From Gracilaria domingensis (taxonomy: Eukaryota; Rhodophyta; Florideophyceae; Gracilariales; Gracilariaceae): a DNA stretch of 64,000 bases. The stretch's first letter is position 1. Every line of letters begins with the position of its first letter. Below are positions 1-8,277 of this stretch, piece by piece. The notes under the pieces are model-generated. The model was not told the DNA's origin and did no database searches. It saw only the letters and a list, made by a program, of their open reading frames with translations. A program made the translations under genes and the position numbers. Location: contig VCMS01000004.1 in assembly GCA_022539475.1 (NCBI GenBank), positions 124,001 to 188,000 on the forward strand. Reading direction: 5' to 3'.

Positions 1-572
1 AGGAAAAAGAAGAACGGCGAGAACTGTGCACATCCTCACGATAACGTTCTTGCGCTTCCTTTTTTTTTTTCTTTTCGACATTGTATTTCTTGCACCGTTT
101 CGTTTTCCTTGCTTTTGGAACAAGGTTAAAAGTTGTACGAAGTTAGAAAGCGGAAATGTAAGGATTTTTACCTCTCTCTTTTACTATGAGGATCCTAGAC
201 GTATTCTTCTTGGAATAAAAAAGGCATTTGTGCTTTCAACATGGCCGTTGTGGCCTGAGTGATAAGAGTACGTAAAAACCAAATGAGCTGCTCACTGCGA
301 CAAGGGAAGGAGGGGTCTGCCATGATCGAAAGAAATGTCGCTAAGTGTTACGGAGCAGTCTAAGTAATATGCCACAGGACATGTAGCAGTATCTTAAAGA
401 TTTCTTGAAGGAAAATCTAATGCTGCGCTCGGTTCGAAATCTTTACTAAAAAGGCCTTTCGTGCAGAGTGCATAGCAACAATCGAGATTGGGGTGAATGT
501 CAGATATTGTCATTTGTTGTTTATTCTGTATGCTTCTGTACCCCCGTAACCACAAACAACCGCGGACCCAGG
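1..572. other. Gene-free stretch at the left edge
   Basis: No reading frame here looks like a protein with recognisable domains. The short frames begin and end at random and contain T-rich runs near position 60-75. I see no tRNA, repeat array or mobile-element ends. A gene could continue off the left edge, but nothing in the sequence shows it. Confidence 0.5.
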
Positions 573-629
573 TTACGAAGGTGCCTTTTCCTGAGCATGT
601 CACATGCTCAGGAAAAGGCCCCTTCGTAA
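573..629. repeat. 57-bp near-perfect palindrome, one-base centre
   Basis: Two 28-base arms (573-600 and 602-629) are reverse complements with one mismatch, separated by a single C at 601. The core reads CCTTTTCCTGAGCATGT and then its complement. It could extrude as a cruciform or fold as a hairpin in RNA. It overlaps the end of the minus-strand frame at 608-892. Confidence 0.9.
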
Positions 630-892
630 TTTCCGGCAGGACACTTGGGCAGGCGTTTCTGTTTGTCTTCCTCAACGCGATTCTGGATCTCTGACAGAAT
701 CCGTTTGATTTCTCTTACTTGGGTGATGTTTTGCTCTGGAATGCTACAAACCATAATATCGAGTTCAAGAACTACACTGAGAAGCTTTTCCCACATTGCA
801 TCAAAACCTCCAATACCAGTCGCCGCTGGAACTGCAAGAACGGGTACGGCGGGGGCAGATTCGTATTCCATCACATCGAATTTGGACCACAT
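608..892 (-). CDS. Hypothetical small helical protein
   Basis: A 94-codon frame starting ATG at 892-890. The protein has an Ala/Pro/Val-rich start and then a charged amphipathic helical stretch (about residues 32-82) with regularly spaced Leu/Ile, which looks more like real coding than chance sequence. I do not recognise a family. Its ATG overlaps the GNA1 ATG on the other strand (both lie within CATG at 890-893), so if both are real the two coding regions abut head to head with no promoter between them. A second Met at 871 would leave a small gap. The stop codon lies inside the palindrome at 573-629, which also supplies the last few residues. It may be a remnant of a longer gene, or only an upstream antisense frame. 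Confidence 0.3.
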   Translation of the reverse strand: MWSKFDVMEYESAPAVPVLAVPAATGIGGFDAMWEKLLSVVLELDIMVCSIPEQNITQVREIKRILSEIQNRVEEDKQKRLPKCPAGNYEGAFS

Positions 893-1334
893 GGCTCCGG
901 TAGAGAAGATTTGTATTCGGCGTGTCGAAGAAGCAGATCTACAACGTGGATTCTTCGAAGTTTTATCGCAGCTGACAGCGGCACCTCGGCTTTCATCAGA
1001 GCAATTCGGTGAACTAGTTCGTGCTCAGATAGAGCTGGACGTTCAACTTACGCTTGTTGCGGTTGAAGGGGACCGAGTGTTGGGGACGGGTTCCATTCTG
1101 ATCGAGCCAAAATTTATTCGGGGTGGGAGTCCCGCTGGTCATATCGAAGACGTCGTTATGCACTCTTCACTGCGAGGAAAAGGTGTCGGTAAACAAATTA
1201 TTGAGCGTTTAGTGGGTCATGCGAAGGAGAAGGGATGTTATAAAGTGGTGTTAGACTGTGGTGAGTACAATGTTCCCTTTTATGAGAAATGCGGCTTAAA
1301 ACAGATGGGGAGGCAAATGGCGATATACTTCTGA
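891..1334 (+). CDS. GNA1: Glucosamine 6-phosphate N-acetyltransferase
   Basis: A 147-residue GNAT-fold enzyme that transfers acetyl from acetyl-CoA to glucosamine 6-phosphate, a cytosolic step towards UDP-GlcNAc for glycans and protein glycosylation. The N terminus has the GNA1-type pattern of IRRVEEADLQRGF followed by VLSQLT. The acetyl-CoA loop RGKGVGKQ lies at about residue 98, and the C terminus has the VVLDCGEYNVPFYEKCG substrate/dimer region. Length is close to that of fungal and plant GNA1. The frame runs upstream to 645, but the family begins with the short segment after ATG 891, so that start was chosen. No intron is visible. The stop is followed by about 260 bp before a long palindrome. 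Confidence 0.9.
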   Translation: MAPVEKICIRRVEEADLQRGFFEVLSQLTAAPRLSSEQFGELVRAQIELDVQLTLVAVEGDRVLGTGSILIEPKFIRGGSPAGHIEDVVMHSSLRGKGVGKQIIERLVGHAKEKGCYKVVLDCGEYNVPFYEKCGLKQMGRQMAIYF

Positions 1335-1596
1335 ATCATGTGTACAAGTGAAGTGCTGATATAACGAGACCCGGATTCGTTTGCTCGGTGCGCTAGATAA
1401 GACATTCACTTCAAAAAGACATATATGTATCAATGACGCAGTACTGCCCATACACAACGTGTTGTTGAAGCCACAACTTCGGCACCTTACTGGAACTGTT
1501 TCGAGTCTGACTGTAACATAAAGCGTTAAAATCGCTGGTTGGAGCGACCGAGAACTTCCATTTCGCGCTGGCTTTAGCTGTGATCAACGCTATCAT

Positions 1597-1693
1597 AAAA
1601 TTTATGACATGACGATGATCACTGCTCCAAGCCACAAGGTCATTTAATGACCTTGTGGCTTGGAGCAGTGATCATCGTCATGTCAAAAATTTT
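1597..1693. repeat. 97-bp near-perfect palindrome, one-base centre
   Basis: Arms 1597-1644 and 1646-1693 are reverse complements over 48 bases with one mismatch (1604/1686), around a single T at 1645. The centre reads AAGGTCATTTAATGACCTT. This is far too long for a transcription terminator in a eukaryote. It lies between GNA1 and the minus-strand frame at 1718-2152. Both strands encode the same short peptide start across the arms, as expected for a true palindrome. Confidence 0.95.
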
Positions 1694-1717
1694 GCCAGCA
1701 TTTGCAACTTCTTGAAA

Positions 1718-2152
1718 TTAGACTTGGCTCCAAATGCGATTTGCATCGTTCCAGAAAAAATCTGGCATATGTACGGCCCATTTCTTCCAAACCGCCTTCA
1801 AAATATCTGCTCGACCCAATTGAGAGCCACTTATGTGGTGGCGAGTGGCCTGTACTCGCAAATCTTTGACCGCATAAATTTGTGCCTGCAATCGAGCGCT
1901 GTCGGGTCTCTCTGTGGAAGCGTCTAAACCGCACAGCTGCACCACCAACTCTGCGCTGCACCAGTAATGCCCCCCACCCAATTCCATAGCCCCACGAAAT
2001 TCGCCAGCAGCGGTTCGTACTTCAGTGGAAACTTTCTTCCGCGCTCCACCTTGCTTTTTCCAGAGCGGTATCTGTTTGGTCTTTTCAACTCGACTTCCAC
2101 CAACGTCGCCACTTTGGCATTGCATCTTTTTGCCAGTACTACCTCTTGACAT
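1718..2152 (-). CDS. Hypothetical basic protein
   Basis: A 144-residue frame beginning ATG at 2152-2150, rich in Lys, Arg, Gly and Ser in its first half. It has a more ordered second half with several Trp (for example a KAVWKKWAVHMPDFFW segment near the C terminus). I do not recognise it. Its start lies 48 bp from the ferredoxin start at 2200, so the two could share a divergent promoter. Overlapping frames on the plus strand are as long in places, so coding status is uncertain. Confidence 0.35.
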   Translation of the reverse strand: MSRGSTGKKMQCQSGDVGGSRVEKTKQIPLWKKQGGARKKVSTEVRTAAGEFRGAMELGGGHYWCSAELVVQLCGLDASTERPDSARLQAQIYAVKDLRVQATRHHISGSQLGRADILKAVWKKWAVHMPDFFWNDANRIWSQV

Positions 2153-2199
2153 TTTGATCCCGCTCCTTGACTGTTTGAGCGTTCCTAACACAGCCGATA

Positions 2200-2685
2200 A
2201 TGGTCCACACAGCGTTTACATCACCGTTTCTTGGCGCCAAGGTAACCTCCCAAAGCTCATTCACAACTTCGACTGCCCCGCGACGGAAACCTCAGAAAGC
2301 TCTGTCACATGTTCCGAAGGCCATCCTTGGATCTCGAACATCGTCCTCAACATTCGGAGCATCTTCAACCAAGCAAACATACACGGTCAAAGTCATGCAA
2401 AAGGATCGCTGCACGCTTGTTGAAGTGGAACGCGATACCAATCTACGAAAAGCTCTCATCGACGCCAAGATTGACATTTATACCTTGGGAGGTAAGCTAC
2501 GAAACTGTGGTGGCGCGGGTCAGTGTGGCACATGCGTTGTTGAGGTGGAGGATGGCGCGTATGGTTTGAGCCCACCAACTGCGAAGGAAGACATTTTGCT
2601 TAGCTCGAAGCCGGAGAGCTTTCGGTTGGCATGTCGCGCCACTGTTAATGGTGACTGCACCATCCGGACCAAGCCGAAAATGTAA
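2200..2685 (+). CDS. [2Fe-2S] ferredoxin-like protein, probably plastid-targeted
   Basis: 161 residues. Residues 1-58 are Ser/Thr/Arg-rich with few acidic residues, as in a plastid (or mitochondrial) transit peptide. Residues 60-161 form a beta-grasp ferredoxin domain. The cluster ligands are Cys103, Cys109, Cys112 and Cys145, in the pattern C-x5-C-x2-C-x32-C within GGAGQCGTC. Classical photosynthetic ferredoxin has C-x4-C-x2-C, so this is a different branch, closer to the ferredoxin-like proteins of cyanobacteria and the PnsB3 type of plant NDH complexes. It would carry single electrons; the partner cannot be told from sequence. Single exon, ATG at 2200. Confidence 0.75.
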   Translation: MVHTAFTSPFLGAKVTSQSSFTTSTAPRRKPQKALSHVPKAILGSRTSSSTFGASSTKQTYTVKVMQKDRCTLVEVERDTNLRKALIDAKIDIYTLGGKLRNCGGAGQCGTCVVEVEDGAYGLSPPTAKEDILLSSKPESFRLACRATVNGDCTIRTKPKM

Positions 2686-3764
2686 TCTTGTGCGTGAGTT
2701 GCCTTGAATTTTTGTTTGCCAGATTCACCAACTTTCAGACAGTTAGTTCCTCGGAGTCTAATTACAGGAAAAGCACCGACTGGATGTGTGTTTATCAAAG
2801 CTGTTATGCTCATGCTGTTCACTAAACTTGTTTGTATTGTTTCAATTCCGTCGCCCTCTGCACGTACACACGCCCAAGAACTTGTTCACATCATCTGCCA
2901 GCTTTGTCGACAAGCTTCACAGAAGCACCTAGCTGCGATCCAAGTCTGTCCCAGAATCCCCACGATGTGAGGCATGAGTACACCTAGACCAGAGCAGAAC
3001 TGTTCACCAAGGTGGAAATTATAGAGGCAACGTTGTTCCCAGTTCATTTCTACGAAGCTAAGTATTATTTAGATTGCCGGTGCTCGCTGCGTTGAGTCCG
3101 TTGACGAAGGCGGGCTACATAATCGGCGACCTCTCGCAAGTCCTTCCCTGCGTGTCTCCAAGATGAAGTGTTTTATCGATCAGGCGTTCGCGTCGCTAAA
3201 CGTTGACAACTTGTGCGCACGTGAGGGCGGTGCCAAATTTTTTTCCGAGGAAACGTTCCGCGGAAAACAGCACTGTCAAATATGCACACACTTGGCGCTG
3301 TGCTAATGGCGTGGCTGCGCAGTTCGTTCACCGCAATGGCAGACTCCATGATGCTGACATGCGACGGCCAAGCATGGCCCTTTAGGCATAACGTCCAATC
3401 TCCGTCGTTGCAACTCGAATTGTAGCCCGAGCTAGTAACGAGTCGTTACTATCTACATGTTGCCTACCCTTGGTAAAGGGTTACCCTTGAATGTAGCATA
3501 GCCGCAATTAATCTTCCAAGTCAACTTTTATCTTTCCGGTACGTGGGAACCAAAATTGAGTTCAGCCTCGCAAGCATTCCTGAGTACGCCTTCGTTTTAA
3601 CTCCGTTGTCTCCCGTCACGTCACCCAAACTAATAGAGCTGTTATTCTTCAAGCCATACCTTGTGACCCACTTCAGTTCTGTAAGCTCAGTGCATCTACC
3701 TGGCATCTCAGGAACATTGCCTCGCGGTAAGCGGCTCTAATGCCCTCAACGACCCCCCTTAAGC
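2686..3764. other. Gene-free intergenic stretch
   Basis: About 1.1 kb between the ferredoxin gene and the membrane protein gene. Only short frames occur and none has a recognisable domain. There is no microsatellite or transposon end. The last few hundred bases presumably hold the promoter of the gene at 3765. Confidence 0.5.
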
Positions 3765-4385
3765 ATGTACCCGCTTCCCGAAGATGAAATCACACCCAAT
3801 CCACGCCTGTACCCGACATTCCCATCGCTACCACCTGTTCCCCATGCAAAAAATGGCAGTGAAGTCATTCGTACACCAAACTACCTCTTTCCCACTGATA
3901 GTGATACCTCCTCTTCCTCTCTCACTACGGTGCGCTCCAATTCTAGTCTTCAAGACTGCTCCATCGTCTCATTGCCCCCGGGAAGCGAAACCGAACACAC
4001 AAACTCTTACCTCGACTTCAGTTCGCTCACATTGTACCGAGAGACCGTTGCAGCCAACATTATGGAAATGAGACGCAAGTTCACAAATGAGCTCACCGAG
4101 GAAGAGCAAAGACGCGGGTTTCGTGTCACTAAATCTCCTGATCCGCGTTACTTGGGATTCGTCCCCAGTCCACACGATATGCGCAAGTATCTTACCGCTA
4201 TGCCACTGGCCAGCATAAGATCTCCTGGACGAGTTGGGTGTTATTTGCCAGTGTCTACGAGTCAAAAGTTTGTGTTATTCATGTTTATTCTGATCGTTGT
4301 CCTATTCAGTGCTGCTCTTGGTTACTTTTTCCGTTCGATCATCGTCGGTGACATTGTCCTTCGTTTCCGTGCGGGCGATGTGTAG
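3765..4385 (+). CDS. Hypothetical single-pass membrane protein
   Basis: 206 residues from ATG 3765. The first 100 residues are Pro/Ser/Thr-rich and probably disordered. A charged helical segment follows (about 88-140: ETVAANIMEMRRKF then ELTEEEQRRGF). One strong hydrophobic helix near the C terminus (about 168-190: FVLFMFILIVVLFSAALGYF) precedes a short basic tail, giving a tail-anchored or single-pass topology. I recognise no family. Codon usage and the clean open frame support it being a gene. Confidence 0.6.
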   Translation: MYPLPEDEITPNPRLYPTFPSLPPVPHAKNGSEVIRTPNYLFPTDSDTSSSSLTTVRSNSSLQDCSIVSLPPGSETEHTNSYLDFSSLTLYRETVAANIMEMRRKFTNELTEEEQRRGFRVTKSPDPRYLGFVPSPHDMRKYLTAMPLASIRSPGRVGCYLPVSTSQKFVLFMFILIVVLFSAALGYFFRSIIVGDIVLRFRAGDV

Positions 4386-5098
4386 CTTTCCTGGTTTCGT
4401 TACCGTTTTTGCATTTAGAAGTGCACGTCTTTTATCCATCAAGTTTCTATCCGTGGCACATGTTCGTTTTAACTGCACAGTTCATTCGCTAACATCGCGT
4501 TGCCGTGGAAGGCATCCTTTGTGAGACTGAGGTATTGGTGAACCAAACGTATTAGGGATTCGCGAACGGGACTTTACTTGATCACAGAGCGGCCCACATG
4601 TTGCAGAACAGCATACCGTATCATCAAGGGGGCTGCTGTGCGAAAAAGGGAGAAGTGTTTGGAACGCGTGGCGCGGTCTTGTTCAAGACGAAGCCATGAC
4701 CAATGTATGTGCAGAAAATCGAAGCTCGCGCCTTCGTCGGCGTTGTCGCCTGCGGTCTCACAATTTGCGTTTCGGCTTGTTTTTCTCACGTTCTGCCGTC
4801 ACTGACGGCCCGTCAGTGACAGCCCGTTCGCTACGTGTACACAGAACAATTCTTTGACCAATAAAAAATTGTATGCAACAAAACGCCGTGCTGGGCTTCG
4901 CGTGTTGGGCATTCCCGCCAAAAGCAAGGCAAAACGCTTGTACCAGTGGATACGGATGCACTCAGGTTTGGCTGTCATGGACAACACAGGCAAGCGATAG
5001 ATCCGTTCCACCGGAAAGGAAGCCTCATTTTCGACATTGCTAGACTGCGATTATTAGTACGCTTCGTCCAATGGTAATTCCCAAATCTGAAGTCAATC
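4386..5098. other. Intergenic stretch with a 23-bp palindrome
   Basis: No convincing gene. At 4798-4820 an 11-base inverted repeat (GTCACTGACGG and its complement) surrounds a single C at 4809, the same one-base-centre design as the larger palindromes at 573 and 1597. The promoter of MCM8 must lie in the right half. Confidence 0.5.
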
Positions 5099-7576
5099 AT
5101 GAACGAAGACGGTGATGCACACGAGGAGCCGTCCTCCCCTGAGCATCCACGCCGAACTTCGGCTTCCAACCCGAATGATACCAACAACTCACCCTCATGG
5201 AACGGGCCCGTCGGATGGGCTGTCTACTTTCCCGACCAGGTAGAAGGCCATGCTTCTGGGGTTGAACGCACAAATTCGGTGAAGAACCTCAGAGATTTCT
5301 TTCTTACAGACGAGGGTCAAAGTATACTTTCTCCTACTGGATATTCCTTTCCTCTGGATTACTCCAAGATATCAGATATTAATGCCTCCCCATTTCTTCG
5401 CTCAATCGCTGCAAATCTTGAACGAAATCCAGATGAAACCCTTTCAATTCTGGGGCTTGCTGCCTCCAGAGCTTCTGAGGTACTCTCAAAAGAAGAGACT
5501 GGCGCAGCGTACTTCAGAATAACTCGCGATGCCCGGCTTTGGCCTCGAATGCATAACTATACCCCATTAACTTCGATACGCGCTTTGCGTGGTAACTCTG
5601 TCGGCAAATTCGTCGCTGTACGAGGCACAGTGGTTCGGGTTTCAAATACTCGCCAGCAACTTGTGTCTATGCCCTTTGAATGTGCCAAGTGCGGGCAGAC
5701 CCAGCTTCGTGTTTTTTCTGACTATAAGTTTTCTCCTCCGACAAGCTGCATCACGCCCAGATGTCGCTCTAAATCGTTTCAACCTCTGCGAGATGCTGTA
5801 GAAACCGTCGATTGGCAGAGAATACGGATTCAGGAGCTCAGGGAAAATGAAACCGACATGCAAGAAGAAGGGCGCATGCCAAGAACGATAGACGCAGAGT
5901 TGTTTTCAGATCTTCTTGACACATGTGTACCTGGCGATGTAGTGACAATATGCGGAGTTGTGCGACTGCTTACAATTGAAAGTGGCTTCAACCGCAATGC
6001 AAAATGCCTGTACTACATGTATATCGAAGCAAATTCGATCATCACGGCACGCTCTAAAGACGGGGCTTCATCTATTTCCACTCTAGTTGATCAACCCGGA
6101 CTAGAGACTATGCGCAATCTTATTCAAGAAGTCGTACGAGAGAGAGATCCATTCGCTTTTCTTGTTCACTCGTCCGCTCCATCTATATACGGACACGAAT
6201 TGGTGAAGGCTGGCCTTGTACTCGCTCTCTTTGGTGGGTCACCGAAAGAGCAAGTTGGTCCCACAGCGTCGGAATCGGTAGCTATTCGAAGAGACATCCA
6301 TTGTCTGCTCGTCGGAGACCCGGGTCTGGGAAAATCTCAAATGCTGAAGGCAATGACAAGAATATCACCCCGTGGAGTATATGTGTGTGGAAATAGTACC
6401 AGCACTGCAGGACTAACAGTCACTGTTGTTCGTGAAGCCACAGGAGATTTTGCGCTGGAAGCAGGAGCTCTTGTTCTCGGGGATCGTGGTGTGTGTTGTA
6501 TTGATGAGTTCGACAAGATGAGAGCCGAGCATGGGGCACTCTTGGAGGCGATGGAACAGCAGAGTGTCAGTGTGGCTAAAGCGGGATTGATATGCAATTT
6601 AAGCGCGAGGACGACTGTAATAGCGGCAGCAAATCCTGTAGGAGGACACTACGATCGCTCAAGAACTGTGTGCGAGAACCTGAAAATTGCTCTCCCTCTC
6701 CTATCACGGTTCGATTTAGTTTTTATCCTGATGGACAAAGCAGACAAAGCGCGAGATCGCTTCATTTCTGAGCATGTCATGAAAATGTTTGGAATGCGCT
6801 CCTCTGAGCGACTCAATGGAAGGAAGTGGGTTGCAAATGCAAGGGCAGTCGTCGATGTTGGCGCTGCTGATCCTCCGCGATTGGAGATGGACGATCATCT
6901 CACTCTCGCAGAGAGACTAAGAGAATGCAAGGTGGACGATCCCCTGCCACCCTCCCTGTTTCGTGAGTACGTCCGATACGCCAGGACGCACGTCCATCCG
7001 GAATTGTCTGAAGGGGCAAAAAGAGAGCTGCAGGAATTCTATCTCCATCTCCGCAAGACATCAAAAGAGCAAGCTGCTGATACGACACCAATCACAACTC
7101 GACAGCTCGAGAGCCTTGTGCGCCTAAGCGAAGCAAGGGCGCGTTCAGAGATGAGGACTGTTGTCACTCGAGAACACGCCCGAGATGTCATTGAGATCAT
7201 GCAAGAATCAATGATAGAGACACTAACAGATGAAACTGGTACATTAGATTTAGGCAGGTCAAGCGGCATGAGCCGTCACAAGGAGGGGAAACGGTTCATT
7301 GCTGCCCTTCATGTAGAGTCAAGACGAAGACGCGAAGCCATGTTCGACAAAGTTGAGCTAAAGGCCGTAGCAAAAAGCATTGGGATTGAAGGAGAACGAT
7401 TTGAACGCGTATTGGAAGCAGTAAACCATCAGGGTTTTGTTATGAAGAAGGGTGTGCGGCTTTGGGAAGTTCAAGGAAGTGACTTTTCAGATGGCTGCGG
7501 TACAGCTTTTGCTCGAGGCACTCCCAGCCAACGACGTTCGCAAGTGGACAAGTTGAACGCAAGAAATCGAGGTTGA
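5099..7576 (+). CDS. MCM8: MCM8, minichromosome maintenance helicase
   Basis: 825 residues. The order matches MCM8: an N-terminal OB-fold domain, then a C4-type zinc site (CAKCG near residue 194, and a CITPRC pair further on). The AAA+ motor has Walker A GDPGLGKSQ near 406, Walker B CIDEFDKM near 466 and the arginine-finger SRFD near 535. A winged-helix-like C terminus follows. N-terminal phrases such as GWAVYFP, LRGNSVGKFVAVRGTVVRVS and DWQRIRIQE, and GHELVKAGL before the motor, are hallmarks of MCM8 rather than MCM2-7. MCM8 acts with MCM9 in homologous recombination and crosslink repair in the nucleus; no MCM9 lies in this window. Single exon, ATG at 5099, with the frame open and intact. 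Confidence 0.93.
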   Translation: MNEDGDAHEEPSSPEHPRRTSASNPNDTNNSPSWNGPVGWAVYFPDQVEGHASGVERTNSVKNLRDFFLTDEGQSILSPTGYSFPLDYSKISDINASPFLRSIAANLERNPDETLSILGLAASRASEVLSKEETGAAYFRITRDARLWPRMHNYTPLTSIRALRGNSVGKFVAVRGTVVRVSNTRQQLVSMPFECAKCGQTQLRVFSDYKFSPPTSCITPRCRSKSFQPLRDAVETVDWQRIRIQELRENETDMQEEGRMPRTIDAELFSDLLDTCVPGDVVTICGVVRLLTIESGFNRNAKCLYYMYIEANSIITARSKDGASSISTLVDQPGLETMRNLIQEVVRERDPFAFLVHSSAPSIYGHELVKAGLVLALFGGSPKEQVGPTASESVAIRRDIHCLLVGDPGLGKSQMLKAMTRISPRGVYVCGNSTSTAGLTVTVVREATGDFALEAGALVLGDRGVCCIDEFDKMRAEHGALLEAMEQQSVSVAKAGLICNLSARTTVIAAANPVGGHYDRSRTVCENLKIALPLLSRFDLVFILMDKADKARDRFISEHVMKMFGMRSSERLNGRKWVANARAVVDVGAADPPRLEMDDHLTLAERLRECKVDDPLPPSLFREYVRYARTHVHPELSEGAKRELQEFYLHLRKTSKEQAADTTPITTRQLESLVRLSEARARSEMRTVVTREHARDVIEIMQESMIETLTDETGTLDLGRSSGMSRHKEGKRFIAALHVESRRRREAMFDKVELKAVAKSIGIEGERFERVLEAVNHQGFVMKKGVRLWEVQGSDFSDGCGTAFARGTPSQRRSQVDKLNARNRG

Positions 7577-7687
7577 GCTCCCAGCCATGGTGAATATTTC
7601 AGTTTTGACAAGTCTACGGTAGACTTTACAACTGCCATATAACGGTATATTCTTCAAAAGACTGATCACTACCAGACTTGTAGTACG

Positions 7688-8086
7688 ATGGTACAAGTCT
7701 ATCTAGTAGTCATCATATGTTGTTTGATCGTGACAACTGAGGTTGCGGAGAGATACAGCGTGAAACACGAGGTTAGAGCTGCTCCAATTTCTATGGCTGA
7801 AAAGACGACACGCAACGTGTGGCACGTTTGTCCCGATGATGATGTGCAACGGATCTTTCGGTCGAAAACCGGGGAGAGACGGCCGGGCGCATGGCATCTT
7901 TCCGGTTTAGCCAATCAACGTCCCCAAAAGAAGGCTCTAAGCAAAGAGGCGAAGATGGAGCGGCGGACCTCTTCGGATGTCGTGACGCGCGGCAGACCGT
8001 TATGCTCTCAGCTGACTTTGGCCTGTGCCAGCAAGCCAGGACAGGAGCGCCTGGTGGCTTCATCATCATCCATGACACATCCCTAA
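7688..8086 (+). CDS. Doubtful small frame with a signal-like start
   Basis: 132 codons from ATG 7688. The start VYLVVIICCLIVTTEVA is a plausible signal peptide, but the remainder is low-information basic sequence without a domain. A minus-strand frame overlaps it fully, and it sits in the 700-bp gap between MCM8 and the next gene. It could equally be chance. I see nothing else in this gap. Confidence 0.2.
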   Translation: MVQVYLVVIICCLIVTTEVAERYSVKHEVRAAPISMAEKTTRNVWHVCPDDDVQRIFRSKTGERRPGAWHLSGLANQRPQKKALSKEAKMERRTSSDVVTRGRPLCSQLTLACASKPGQERLVASSSSMTHP

Positions 8087-8277
8087 CATACAAACGTCTT
8101 CGCCTACCGCGTGAGTTCTGTTCTGCCGTATGCTCACTTGTATTTAGTTGCTCTCCATATACCACAGCGAGCTGATATACTGTGTCTTCAGCTGCTCGCA
8201 GAATCAGTTTGAGGTCAGAGCCAGAATAGTTCTTCAATTTATACGTCGGACGGCGAGCCGCCTCCGGTGTTGTCAAG

